Part shown: piece after piece, positions 1-9,008 of the stretch | Layout of the letters: each line of letters starts with the position of its first letter | Position numbering within the stretch: the first letter of the stretch is position 1 | Source: Sphingomonadaceae bacterium | GTDB taxonomy: Bacteria; Pseudomonadota; Alphaproteobacteria; Sphingomonadales; Sphingomonadaceae | NCBI GenBank assembly: GCA_013001755.1 | Contig: JABDLY010000129.1 | Location: 1 to 35,672 of the forward strand | Direction of reading: 5' to 3' | Length of the DNA stretch: 35,672 bases | Notes under the pieces: model-generated | Databases searched by the model: none | Told to the model about the DNA's origin: nothing | The model's input: the letters and a program-made list of their open reading frames with translations, nothing else | Translations under genes and position numbers: made by a program

Positions 1-45
1 CGCAAAGGGTGAAAGTCGGCCGGTGCCGCTCGCCAGCCAGTCGGT

Positions 46-1113
46 CTAGAGCGCCATCGCTGCCCAGAGCGCCAGCAGGAATGCCGTTGCCGTCGCCGCG
101 ATGACCGGGACGAAGCTGCGCCAGCCCTGCGTCAATAGCGCGCCCATATTCGAATGCATCGCCGTCGCCGTTACCGAAACCAGCAGCAGCGACGAAGACG
201 CCACTTTGGAGGTCTCGCCGATCAGAAGCGGAAACGGCCAGGCGGAATTGACGGCAACCAGAACGAGAAAGCCAAAGATAAACCAGGGCAAGCCGAAACG
301 CGGCCCAGTCCGCCCTTGCCCGACATCGCCCTTTTCGCGCGCGCGCAACCAGATCGCGAATAGCCCGATCAGCGGCGCCAGCATCGCCACGCGCGTCAGC
401 TTGACGATCGTCGCAAACTCGCCTGCTTCCTGCGAATAGGAAAAACCGCCGCCGATCGCCTGTGCGACATCGTGGATCGATGCACCGATCAGAAACCCCG
501 CCTGCCGATCGCTCAATCCCAATATGCCGGCAATCGGCGGATAGAAAACCAGCGCGATCGCGCTCATCACGAAGATGCCGACCAGAACCAGCGTGAAACG
601 CGCACGGTCGAGCCGTTTCTCGCCGATCAGGCTCCACAGCGCGAGCGCCGCCGATGCACCGCAAATCGCCGTCGCGCCGCCGGCGAGCAAACCGAACAGC
701 GCGTCCTGCTTGAGCAGCTTCGCCGCCGCTATCGCTATAACGATCACCGCGAACATGATGCCGAGCAGCATGAGAAAGGCCGGAAGGCCGAGCGCGCCGA
801 ACTGCCCGATCGTCACCTGCGCCCCGATCAGCACAATGCCGATCCGCAGCAAGGTCTGCGATGCGAACGCGAGCCCCGGCGTCAGCCGCCTGTCATTGCC
901 GGCAAAGTTCAGCCCGAGCCCGATCAACAGGCCCATAAGGATGAGCGGCGCGCCATAATGCTCGCTGAGCCATGCCGCCGCCAGTGACGCGATGACCGCC
1001 AGCGCCAATCCGGGAAGCAACGGGCGAATGCCGCCCGGCCGATCGCCGTCGGCAATCCACAGTTCGCCATAAAGATCGGCACCGCTTGGCGGTGAGGAAC
1101 CCTGCCGGTTCAT
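46..1113 (-). CDS. YeiH/UPF0324 family membrane transporter (putative sulfate exporter family)
   Basis: Polytopic inner-membrane protein of the YeiH/UPF0324 family, often labelled putative sulfate exporter; substrate not established. From the ATG at 1113 it has 355 residues, close to the family's usual 340-360, and about ten hydrophobic segments. Family-typical stretches are visible: the LILMGLLIGLGLNF segment, the GGATAICGASAALA loop in the middle and the GASIHDVAQAIGGG segment after it. The reading frame is open further up to a TTG at 1164 (17 more residues) with a GTG between; none of the three starts has a clear Shine-Dalgarno sequence, so the start is uncertain. It lies 127 nt downstream of a co-oriented dioxygenase-like gene, which gives no hint of substrate. 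Family assignment is confident from wording; the transported ion is not. Confidence 0.85.
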   Translation of the reverse strand: MNRQGSSPPSGADLYGELWIADGDRPGGIRPLLPGLALAVIASLAAAWLSEHYGAPLILMGLLIGLGLNFAGNDRRLTPGLAFASQTLLRIGIVLIGAQVTIGQFGALGLPAFLMLLGIMFAVIVIAIAAAKLLKQDALFGLLAGGATAICGASAALALWSLIGEKRLDRARFTLVLVGIFVMSAIALVFYPPIAGILGLSDRQAGFLIGASIHDVAQAIGGGFSYSQEAGEFATIVKLTRVAMLAPLIGLFAIWLRAREKGDVGQGRTGPRFGLPWFIFGFLVLVAVNSAWPFPLLIGETSKVASSSLLLVSVTATAMHSNMGALLTQGWRSFVPVIAATATAFLLALWAAMAL

Positions 1114-1240
1114 GTCAGGAAGTTGTGCCCGCCATAGCACGCGCCCTATGCGTTCATCGGTCAACCGGCAAGCGCGGCGCGATTGGCAGGAGAACGAATG
1201 GCGTGCACATCAAACGCGTCGGCCACCCGGTCGGTTACAA

Positions 1241-1882
1241 TCAGGCGAGGCGAACATCGAGCTGCGTCATCAATGTGCCGGGCTCGCCTTCATTCTCGAT
1301 GAATGGGACAGTGACCAGCGCTCGCTCGGCAGCGCTCATCGAGCGGTACAGGCCATCCGCCATGTTCAGATCAGCCCGATCCGCATCATAAAATTGCGTG
1401 GTCAGCACCGATGTTCCGTCGCGCCAAACGCGGAGATGAATATGCGGCGTTCTTCCGGGATAGGGCACTGGACGGATCGTGCGAAACGCATAGCGGCCTT
1501 GCGCGTCGGTCTCGGTGCGGCCGAAACCCTGAAAAGCCGCATCGCGCCCCTCTTCGCGGTCGCCGGGATGATGATAGACTCCGTTGGCGTCGCACTGCCA
1601 CAGATCGATAGTCGCACCGCTCACCGGCTCGCCGGCGGCGTCGGTCACCGCGCCGCTGACATGAACGGCCTCACCTCGTGCGGGCGCCTCCATGTCCATG
1701 AACTGCAACAGATCGGCGTCATGATCGGCGGGAAATTCGTCAGGGTAGAAGGGGCCGGCTGTCTGCCGCGGCGTTGCGACAGCGTTCGCAGCCTCTGCCG
1801 GTTCGGCCAGCGTGCAGGCGATGAGCGGCGCGCTGATCGCCGCCATTCCCGCCGATGTGAGCAATTTGCGTCTCGTCAGCAT
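1241..1882 (-). CDS. Secreted intradiol ring-cleavage dioxygenase-like protein (Tat-type signal, lipobox)
   Basis: 213-residue protein of the intradiol dioxygenase fold (catechol/protocatechuate 3,4-dioxygenase superfamily). The four expected non-haem Fe(III) ligands are present: Y103 (VYHHPG), Y141 (PYPGRTPHIH), H147 and H149. The N-terminus is a twin-arginine-type signal (RRKLL at 4-8, hydrophobic stretch) ending in a canonical lipobox LIAC with Cys23, so export by Tat and lipid anchoring are likely; this is inferred. I chose the ATG at 1882 because GGGAGAG lies 7 nt upstream; an ATG at 1897 in the same frame adds 5 residues but has a poorer ribosome site. No other aromatic-catabolism gene is nearby, so a role in cytoplasmic catechol degradation is doubtful. 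Substrate unknown. Confidence 0.85.
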   Translation of the reverse strand: MLTRRKLLTSAGMAAISAPLIACTLAEPAEAANAVATPRQTAGPFYPDEFPADHDADLLQFMDMEAPARGEAVHVSGAVTDAAGEPVSGATIDLWQCDANGVYHHPGDREEGRDAAFQGFGRTETDAQGRYAFRTIRPVPYPGRTPHIHLRVWRDGTSVLTTQFYDADRADLNMADGLYRSMSAAERALVTVPFIENEGEPGTLMTQLDVRLA

Positions 1883-1942
1883 GCCATTCTCTCCCATAGC
1901 CCATCGAGCATAGAGCGCCGGACGGACTCCAACAACACATAC

Positions 1943-1976
1943 AAAAAAGGGCCGGAAGCTTGCGCCTCCGGCCCTT
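1943..1976 (-). terminator. Intrinsic terminator of groESL
   Basis: A perfect 10-bp stem (1947-1956 paired with 1967-1976, core GGGCCGG/CCGGCCC) with a 10-nt loop is followed on the minus strand by a run of six T (1948-1943). It begins 26 nt after the groEL stop codon, in the right orientation to end the groESL transcript. The upstream dioxygenase-like gene starts just beyond it. Confidence 0.88.
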
Positions 1977-2002
1977 CCTTTTCGTGTCGGCGATGGCCGG
2001 GC

Positions 2003-3661
<1,659 letters not shown>

Positions 3662-3708
3662 TTACCTCTTTATGTTTGTGTTCTGCGAATGCGAAAAAGC
3701 GGCCGGCC

Positions 3709-3996
3709 TCAGCCCATGATGCCGAGGATGTCGCTTTCCTTCATGATGATCAGCTCTTCGCCTTCGAATTTGACCTCGGTGCCCGACCATTTGCCGAACA
3801 GGATGCGATCACCCTTTTTGACGTCGAGCGGCGTAACCTTGCCGTCATCCGACTTGAGCCCGCCGCCAGCGGCGACAACTTCGCCTTCCATCGGCTTTTC
3901 CTGAGCGCTGTCCGGAATGATGATGCCCCCGGCCGTTTTCTCTTCGGCGTCGACGCGGCGCACGAGCACGCGGTCATGCAATGGACGAAATCCCAT
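3709..3996 (-). CDS. groES: Co-chaperonin GroES (Hsp10)
   Basis: 95-residue lid of the GroEL folding chamber. The start [15 protein letters not shown], the mobile loop around [18 protein letters not shown] (residues about 18-35) and the end ILGIMG are those of GroES. The frame is open upstream to 4083, but the ATG at 3996 is preceded by AAAGGGAAG about 6 nt away and gives the normal family length, so it is the start used here. It is the first gene of the heat-shock operon; promoter and CIRCE operator lie about 100 nt upstream. Confidence 0.98.
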   Translation of the reverse strand: MGFRPLHDRVLVRRVDAEEKTAGGIIIPDSAQEKPMEGEVVAAGGGLKSDDGKVTPLDVKKGDRILFGKWSGTEVKFEGEELIIMKESDILGIMG

Positions 3997-4099
3997 ATTC
4001 TTCCCTTTCTTCTTCAATTGCGATGACGGAGAAACGCCGCTTTCCAGCCGATGGGCCAGCGAAACATCGCGAATCCCCGTCATGATTATGAAACAGGTT

Positions 4100-4126
4100 T
4101 TGGCACTCTTCTATTGTGAGTGCTAA
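4100..4126 (-). promoter_or_regulatory. CIRCE operator (HrcA binding site)
   Basis: Reads TTGGCACTC, nine spacer bases, GAGTGCTAA. This is the CIRCE consensus (TTAGCACTC-N9-GAGTGCTAA) with a single substitution in the left arm. It lies in the groES leader, immediately downstream of the predicted -10 element, the usual place for HrcA repression of groESL. No hrcA gene is in the window. Confidence 0.95.
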
Positions 4127-4135
4127 CAGCGCGCG

Positions 4136-4163
4136 ATTTAAGCGCGATGCCGCAGTTTTCAAG
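4136..4163 (-). promoter_or_regulatory. Candidate heat-shock (RpoH-type) promoter of groESL
   Basis: On the minus strand CTTGAAA (4163-4157) matches the -35 element of sigma-32 promoters; 15 bases after its TTGAAA, TTAAAT (4141-4136) could serve as -10. The predicted transcription start falls next to the CIRCE operator. Dual RpoH/HrcA control of groESL is known in other alphaproteobacteria; here it is inferred from motifs only. Confidence 0.55.
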
Positions 4164-4490
4164 ACAAAAACGCATCGAACCGGCAAATTTTTCCGTCGCG
4201 TCCTGTAACCCGTTGCTGCGGCGCGGCGAACCGGATGATGAATCGGGATTTGGCCCAATGGCAATGAGTTTTGTGCAGTTTCCTACATGTTTTCGCCCGG
4301 CCGGCAGGCTGCCCCCCTCAGCGATACCGGCACTGCCCCGCAGGAACAGTGCCTCTTCGTGCGGAGCTATGGGCGAAAGCCGAGGGGTCGTTCGGCACTC
4401 CGCAAGGAGAACGGGCCAGAGCCCGCCGGACGGCTCCTCCCTTCATCCGCGACGGCTTTGCAAGCCCGGCCGATCTGCTAGAACCGGAGC
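4164..4490. other. Intergenic region between the divergent groESL operon and the ECF sigma gene
   Basis: This gene-free stretch is part of the only interval above 300 bases without a gene (3997-4490 in all). Apart from the groESL control elements I see no coding frame with family resemblance, no RNA gene and no convincing promoter. Near 4400-4442 there is a GC-rich dyad (GGGC-CAGA-GCCC) without a T-run. The sigma gene start is served by an AACCGGAGC ribosome site. An autoregulated ECF promoter is expected here, but I could not identify it. Confidence 0.6.
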
Positions 4491-5018
4491 ATGTCTGCCG
4501 ATGACGAGACGCTTTCAAAGCTTATGGCGCTCGCCCAGCACGGCGACAAACGGGCCTATCGCCAGCTTCTTTTCGAGTGCGAGACCTGGCTCAAACGTTA
4601 TTATGCGCGCAAGATCGGCGCCGAAACACTCGACGATCTGGTGCAGGAGACGCTGATGTCGCTGCACAGGAAACGCGCCACTTATGACGCCGAACGCCCC
4701 TTCCTGCCGTGGCTCGCCGCGATCGCGCGCTATCGCTGGATCGATCATTTGCGCAAAGCCTATCGCAAGAAGGAAGTCGCCGAGCTCAACGAGGAAATCG
4801 CCGCCGATCCCCATGATCCCGCGATCGGCGCACGGCTCGGCGTCGAGAAACTGCTCAGGCTGATCCCCGAAAAACAGGCGCTCGCCATCCAGCTCGTCAA
4901 GATCGAGGGATTGAGCATCGCCGAGGCCTCGGCCCAGTCGGGCCAGTCGGAATCGGCGGTGAAGGTCAATATTCATCGCGGCATCAAACGCATGTCGGCC
5001 GCGATCGAGGAAGGATAA
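4491..5018 (+). CDS. ECF-family RNA polymerase sigma factor (SigF-like, paired with NrsF)
   Basis: 175-residue sigma factor with only regions 2 and 4. Region 2 spans about residues 45-85 (DDLVQETLMSLHRKR, then the WLAAIARYRWIDHLRK DNA-melting helix); region 4 is at about 130-170, with helix-turn-helix LSIAEASAQSGQSESAVKV followed by IHRGIKRM. The ATG at 4491 follows AACCGGAGC. Its stop overlaps the start of a DUF1109/NrsF protein (TAATG), the arrangement of the Caulobacter SigF-NrsF pair, which responds to chromium, cadmium and oxidative stress. The inducing stress in this organism is not shown by the sequence. Some target genes of such systems lie next to the sigma gene, but the next gene here is sppA with its own candidate promoter. 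Confidence 0.93.
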   Translation: MSADDETLSKLMALAQHGDKRAYRQLLFECETWLKRYYARKIGAETLDDLVQETLMSLHRKRATYDAERPFLPWLAAIARYRWIDHLRKAYRKKEVAELNEEIAADPHDPAIGARLGVEKLLRLIPEKQALAIQLVKIEGLSIAEASAQSGQSESAVKVNIHRGIKRMSAAIEEG

Positions 5019-5656
5019 TGGGTAACAAGCTCGATCTCGACGCGATGACCGACGGTCTGATCCCGGTCAGGCCGCTATCGCCCGCTTTCATTCACGTGGT
5101 CGCGATAGCGTTGACTATCGGCGGCGGTGCGTTCGTTGTCGCGACGCTTGGTTTTCGCGATGCTTTTGGCGCGAGTGGAACCGATCCCGAATTTCTCGCG
5201 CGTAGCGCCTTGCTTATCGTTCTCGCCGGTGCCAGCCTCTACAGCGCCGCCGCAATGGCGCGACCGCAGGTCGGATCGCCGCATAAAGGTTGGCGCTGGG
5301 CGCTCGGTGCTGCGCTCGTCGTACCGGTAGCGGCGTTGATAGCGGCGCTCGTCGGACAGACGCCGCTCGCCGACCGGCTGCACATGAACAATGGCATCGA
5401 ATGCCTGGCCTATTCGATCGGCATCGGGCTGTTGCTCGGAACCGTTCTGACCGGGTGGCTGCGCCGCGGCGCGCCGACCTCGCCCGAACGCGCCGGAACG
5501 GTGACCGGGCTCGCCGCCGGCAGCCTCGGCGCGCTAGCCTATTCGATGCACTGCCCGCATAACGACATCGTCTACATCGGCCTATGGTATACGCTTGCGA
5601 TCGCCACGACGACGCTGCTCGGCCGTCTCATTATCCCGCGTTTCATCCGCTGGTAG
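5018..5656 (+). CDS. nrsF: NrsF-type (DUF1109) membrane anti-sigma factor
   Basis: 212-residue integral membrane protein with six hydrophobic segments and a short charged N-terminus, the build of DUF1109/NrsF negative regulators that hold a cognate ECF sigma factor at the membrane. Two cysteines lie in the family's conserved spots: C129 (GIECLAYS) and C179 (MHCPHNDIVYIGLWY). In Caulobacter NrsF the equivalent pair is needed for signal response, so this protein probably senses metal or oxidative stress through these thiols; that transfer is inference. Translation is coupled to the sigma gene by the TAATG overlap. The gene symbol follows the family rather than experimental proof. Confidence 0.87.
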   Translation: MGNKLDLDAMTDGLIPVRPLSPAFIHVVAIALTIGGGAFVVATLGFRDAFGASGTDPEFLARSALLIVLAGASLYSAAAMARPQVGSPHKGWRWALGAALVVPVAALIAALVGQTPLADRLHMNNGIECLAYSIGIGLLLGTVLTGWLRRGAPTSPERAGTVTGLAAGSLGALAYSMHCPHNDIVYIGLWYTLAIATTTLLGRLIIPRFIRW

Positions 5657-5700
5657 CATGTTGATACATAGGCGCGCGCATCGCCTTGGGCGAAACGCGT

Positions 5701-5729
5701 TTGTTTCGGCGCGATTTGCTCCCTAAATA
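5701..5729 (+). promoter_or_regulatory. Candidate sigma-70 promoter of sppA
   Basis: TTGTTT (5701-5706) and TAAATA (5724-5729) are separated by 17 bases and lie 26 nt upstream of the sppA start. Spacing is ideal, and match to the housekeeping consensus is moderate. Confidence 0.35.
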
Positions 5730-5754
5730 GGCCAAGCAAACGACCGAGGAGTGA

Positions 5755-7641
5755 ATGATGCAGCTGTTGCGCGGCGCCTGGAAGATTTTGGTGGCGATCA
5801 AGGACGGGCTCGTCCTGTTGTTCATGCTGCTGTTCTTCGCGCTCCTCTATATGGCGCTGACGATCAGCCCCAATCCCGTCGTCCCGACAAGCGGCGCGCT
5901 CCATCTCGATCTCGACGGCGTCATCGTCGAGCAGCCCGAGGAGGCCGATCCGCTGACGCTGCTGTCGGGCGGCGCCGACGCGGTCCAGCAGCACCGGCTG
6001 CGCGATATCGTCCGCGCGCTCGAAACCGCGGCGACCGACGATCGGATCACCGCCGTCGCGCTCGATCTCGACGGATTTCTCGGTGGCGGGCGGAGTGCAA
6101 TTGCCGAGGTCGCCGATGCGATCCAGCTTGTCCGCGACGCCGACAAGCCGGTGATCGCCTATGCCACCGGCTATGGCGACAGCGCCTATCTACTGGCCTC
6201 GCATGCCAGCGAAATCTGGGTCAACCCGATGGGAGGCGCGCTGATCCTCGGCCCCGGCGGCAACCAGCTCTATTTCGGAGATCTGCTCGATCGCTACGGC
6301 GTAACCGCCAATGTTTTCCGCGCGGGTCAATACAAGTCGGCTGTCGAACCCTTCACCGAAAACCGCATGTCGCCCGAGGCGCGCGAGGCCAGCCAGGCGC
6401 TCGCCGACACATTGTTCGAGATCTGGCGCGAAGATGTCGCGCGCGCCCGGCCCGCCGCCGAACTCGACGCGATCATCGCTTCGCCCGCCGATACGATCGA
6501 GGCCGCCAATGGCGATCTCGCGACCGCCGCGCGCCAGACAAATATGGTCGATCATCTTGGCGGCCGCGCCGAATGGGCTGCGCGCGTTGCCGAAGTTTCG
6601 GGCGAAAGCGCAGTCGCGAACAATTCCGGATTCCAGTCGATCGCCCTCGCCAACTGGATCGCCGCCAATCCGGTTTCGGGCGGCAGCGAGAAGATCGGCA
6701 TCGTCACCGTCGCCGGCACGATCGTCGACGGCGAAGCGCCTCCCGGCACGGCTGGCGGCGAAACGATCACCCAGCTTATCGAACAGGCGAGCGACGCGCA
6801 TGATTTTGCCGCGCTCGTTATCCGCGTCGATTCGCCCGGCGGATCGGCGCTGGCATCCGAACGCATTCGCCTCGCCATCCTCGCAGCCGCCGAGGCCGAG
6901 GGCGATATCCCGATCGTCGTGTCGATGGGCAATCTCGCCGCCTCGGGCGGTTACTGGATATCGACTACGGGCGAGCATATCGTCGCCGAGCCTGCGACGA
7001 TCACCGGCTCGATCGGCGTCTGGAGCCTGATCCCAAGCTTTGAAGGCACACTCGCGCAATGGGGCGTCAATTCTGACGGCGTGGAGACGACGCCTTTATC
7101 GGGCGAACCCGACATCGCGGGCGGCCTCTCGCCCGAGGTCGAGCGACTGTTCCAGGCCGGCACCGAAGATGTCTATCGCCGCTTCCTATCGCTGGTCAGC
7201 GAATCGCGCGATATGACAACCGAGCGGGTAGACGAAATCGGCCAGGGCCGCGTCTGGGCGGGTGCGACCGCGCGCCAGCTTGGGCTTGTCGACCAGTTCG
7301 GCAATCTCGACGACGCCATCGCCGCCGCCGCTGAGCGCGCCGAGATCGATGCCAGCGACGTCCAGCGCGTCTATATCGAGCAGCAGCCTTCGGGCTTCGC
7401 GGAGTTCTTGCGCAACTTGTCGCGCGACGACACGGCCAATACGCAGGTCAGCGATCCCTGGTCGCTGCTGACACCCGATCCCCGCGCCATCCTTGCACAG
7501 GCCCGCGCCGAAATCGGCCTGCTCATCAACGGCCCGGTGATGCAGGCACGGTGCATGGAATGTCCCGCCGATATCGTGCCGGGGCGGCGAAATATCGAAG
7601 ACTCGCCACAGCTCTCGCTGTTCCAATGGATTTTCGGCTAG
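5755..7641 (+). CDS. sppA: Signal peptide peptidase SppA, long (67K) type
   Basis: 628-residue membrane-bound serine protease that degrades signal peptides left after secretion. An N-terminal membrane anchor (about residues 10-36) is followed by two tandem S49 domains. The Ser-Lys dyad of the long form is visible: Lys194 in AGQYKSAVEPF (N-terminal domain) and Ser397 in NLAASGGYW (C-terminal domain), matching K209/S409 of the E. coli enzyme. The conserved VIRVDSPGGS precedes the catalytic serine. The start at 5755 follows a CGAGGAG ribosome site; a second ATG follows directly. It is a single-gene unit running into the TRIC-type channel gene with one base between the stop codons. Confidence 0.96.
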   Translation: MMQLLRGAWKILVAIKDGLVLLFMLLFFALLYMALTISPNPVVPTSGALHLDLDGVIVEQPEEADPLTLLSGGADAVQQHRLRDIVRALETAATDDRITAVALDLDGFLGGGRSAIAEVADAIQLVRDADKPVIAYATGYGDSAYLLASHASEIWVNPMGGALILGPGGNQLYFGDLLDRYGVTANVFRAGQYKSAVEPFTENRMSPEAREASQALADTLFEIWREDVARARPAAELDAIIASPADTIEAANGDLATAARQTNMVDHLGGRAEWAARVAEVSGESAVANNSGFQSIALANWIAANPVSGGSEKIGIVTVAGTIVDGEAPPGTAGGETITQLIEQASDAHDFAALVIRVDSPGGSALASERIRLAILAAAEAEGDIPIVVSMGNLAASGGYWISTTGEHIVAEPATITGSIGVWSLIPSFEGTLAQWGVNSDGVETTPLSGEPDIAGGLSPEVERLFQAGTEDVYRRFLSLVSESRDMTTERVDEIGQGRVWAGATARQLGLVDQFGNLDDAIAAAAERAEIDASDVQRVYIEQQPSGFAEFLRNLSRDDTANTQVSDPWSLLTPDPRAILAQARAEIGLLINGPVMQARCMECPADIVPGRRNIEDSPQLSLFQWIFG

Positions 7642-7642
7642 C

Positions 7643-8263
7643 TCACCGCCGATAAATCGGTAGCGCCAAGCCCTTCCAGATCGCCATCGCCCTGAGTGCG
7701 AAACCTGCTAACGCCGCAATACCCGCCGCGACCGGCAACATCACGCCAAGCGCCGTCAGCCCGACGAACAGCGCCGCCGCCAATGCCGCGGCGGTGACGT
7801 ATAGTTCGGGTCGGAGGATGATCGACGGTTCGCCCGCCAGGATATCGCGGATGATACCGCCGAGGCAGGCGGTGAAGATGCCCATGATGACGGCGGCGAG
7901 CGGCGGGACGCCGAAGCTCAGCGACTTGGCCGCGCCGAACACCGCATAGGCGGCAAGCCCGATCGCATCGAGCCAATCGAGCGCCTTGCCGCGCCACAGC
8001 CGCGCCGGCGTCACCCAGACGATCAGCGCGATAACAAGGCAGGCGATCAGCGCGCGGCTGTCCGCCACCCAGAAAACGGGTGCGCCGATCAGCAGGTCGC
8101 GCACCGTCCCGCCGCCTGCCCCGGTCGCGAGCGCGAAAAAGGCGAAGGTGACAAGCGTCTGTCCGCGCCGCGCCGCCGCCACCGCGCCGGTCGCGGCGAA
8201 CAGGCCGATCCCGGCAAGGTCGAGCGCGGTGAGAACCGGGCCGATGGGAAAGTCGGGGGTCAC
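7643..8263 (-). CDS. TRIC-type (UPF0126/YicG) cation channel family protein
   Basis: 206-residue polytopic membrane protein with seven predicted membrane helices and the internal duplication of the UPF0126/TRIC family: GAGGGTVRD at 48-56 and GGIIRD at 135-140, each in the glycine-rich kinked helix that lines the pore. Prokaryotic TRIC proteins form trimeric potassium-permeable channels; the function here is assigned by family only. The frame is open to 8515, but the extra part overlaps the PepSY gene and reads as low-complexity basic sequence. The GTG at 8263 overlaps the PepSY stop (GTGA), implying translational coupling, and gives family length. Confidence 0.9.
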   Translation of the reverse strand: MTPDFPIGPVLTALDLAGIGLFAATGAVAAARRGQTLVTFAFFALATGAGGGTVRDLLIGAPVFWVADSRALIACLVIALIVWVTPARLWRGKALDWLDAIGLAAYAVFGAAKSLSFGVPPLAAVIMGIFTACLGGIIRDILAGEPSIILRPELYVTAAALAAALFVGLTALGVMLPVAAGIAALAGFALRAMAIWKGLALPIYRR

Positions 8264-8955
8264 GTTTTTCTTGAACGGCGCTTGCGGATGTAGCGCCAGG
8301 GGAGGACGATCGCACCGAATATCGTCATCAGCAGCGCCAGGATCGCCGAGATGATCAGGATCGGATGGCTGGTATTGCTGCGTTCCTGCAGGTCCATGAT
8401 ATGCAGGCCCCACATGAAATCGAACGCCCGCCACAATCGCGTACGCAGCGCCAGCGTATCGCCGGTTTCGGCATCGATATAGACATGGATGGTATCGCCG
8501 AAACGCGCGCGCCACGCTGGCCGCCCGCGGCGCAGATCCATAGGATTGGCGTCGGCTTCGAAACGCTGCATCTCATTGAGCGGCGCGTCTCCCGAATAGG
8601 CGGCGCGGGCCAGTTGCGCGGCCTCGTCGCTGGTGAGGCGCGGCGCGAGATAGGCGCCGGTTTCGACCGAGGCGCGTCTTCCGCCGCCATCGGCGAAACG
8701 GATGATCCATTGCGCGCCGCCCGGTCGCTGGGTCAGTTCGACACGCTCGACCGGGCGAATAGCGCTGTCGATACGCGGGAAAACGGGAAGCGCCTCGCCA
8801 AGCGCAACGGCAGGCGTTTCGGCGCGGAGATGTTCACCGCGTATCGTCTCGATCGGCTGGGCAACCATGAACAGCCCCGAGATCGTCCAGAGCAATATCG
8901 GCACCCCGGCAAGCCAGCCGAGCCAGATATGCCATTTCATCAGTCTCAGCCGCAT
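8260..8955 (-). CDS. PepSY-domain membrane protein
   Basis: 231-residue protein with an N-terminal membrane helix (WHIWLGWLAGVPILLWTISGLF, about residues 7-28), a periplasmic PepSY-like region (about 35-180) containing DTIHVYIDAETGDTLALRTRLWRAFDFMWGLH, and a C-terminal helix followed by a basic RKRRSRK tail. This is the small form of the PepSY-associated TM proteins, related to membrane reductase components of iron and siderophore metabolism; exact role unknown. The ATG at 8955 has GGGGATAGCC just before it; the frame continues upstream through a repeat-like intergenic stretch and should not be used. It follows lpd by 53 nt and overlaps the next gene by 4 nt. Confidence 0.85.
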   Translation of the reverse strand: MRLRLMKWHIWLGWLAGVPILLWTISGLFMVAQPIETIRGEHLRAETPAVALGEALPVFPRIDSAIRPVERVELTQRPGGAQWIIRFADGGGRRASVETGAYLAPRLTSDEAAQLARAAYSGDAPLNEMQRFEADANPMDLRRGRPAWRARFGDTIHVYIDAETGDTLALRTRLWRAFDFMWGLHIMDLQERSNTSHPILIISAILALLMTIFGAIVLPWRYIRKRRSRKT

Positions 8956-9008
8956 GGCTATCCCCGTATGTCCCGAGCGTGTCGAAGGGTGCGGGCTCCC
9001 GGCCCGGT

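Noticed and set aside
4271-4504. Small open frames upstream of the ECF sigma gene
   Set aside because: Basic, low-complexity translations in several frames without ribosome sites or family resemblance.
8264-8515. 84-residue N-terminal extension of the TRIC-type protein
   Set aside because: It lies inside the PepSY gene out of frame; the GTG at 8263 coupled to the PepSY stop gives family length.
8971-8989. Short stretch TCCCGAGCGTGTCGAAGGG upstream of the PepSY gene
   Set aside because: It looks like half of a common sphingomonad intergenic palindrome, but no second arm is visible here, so I do not list it as a repeat.
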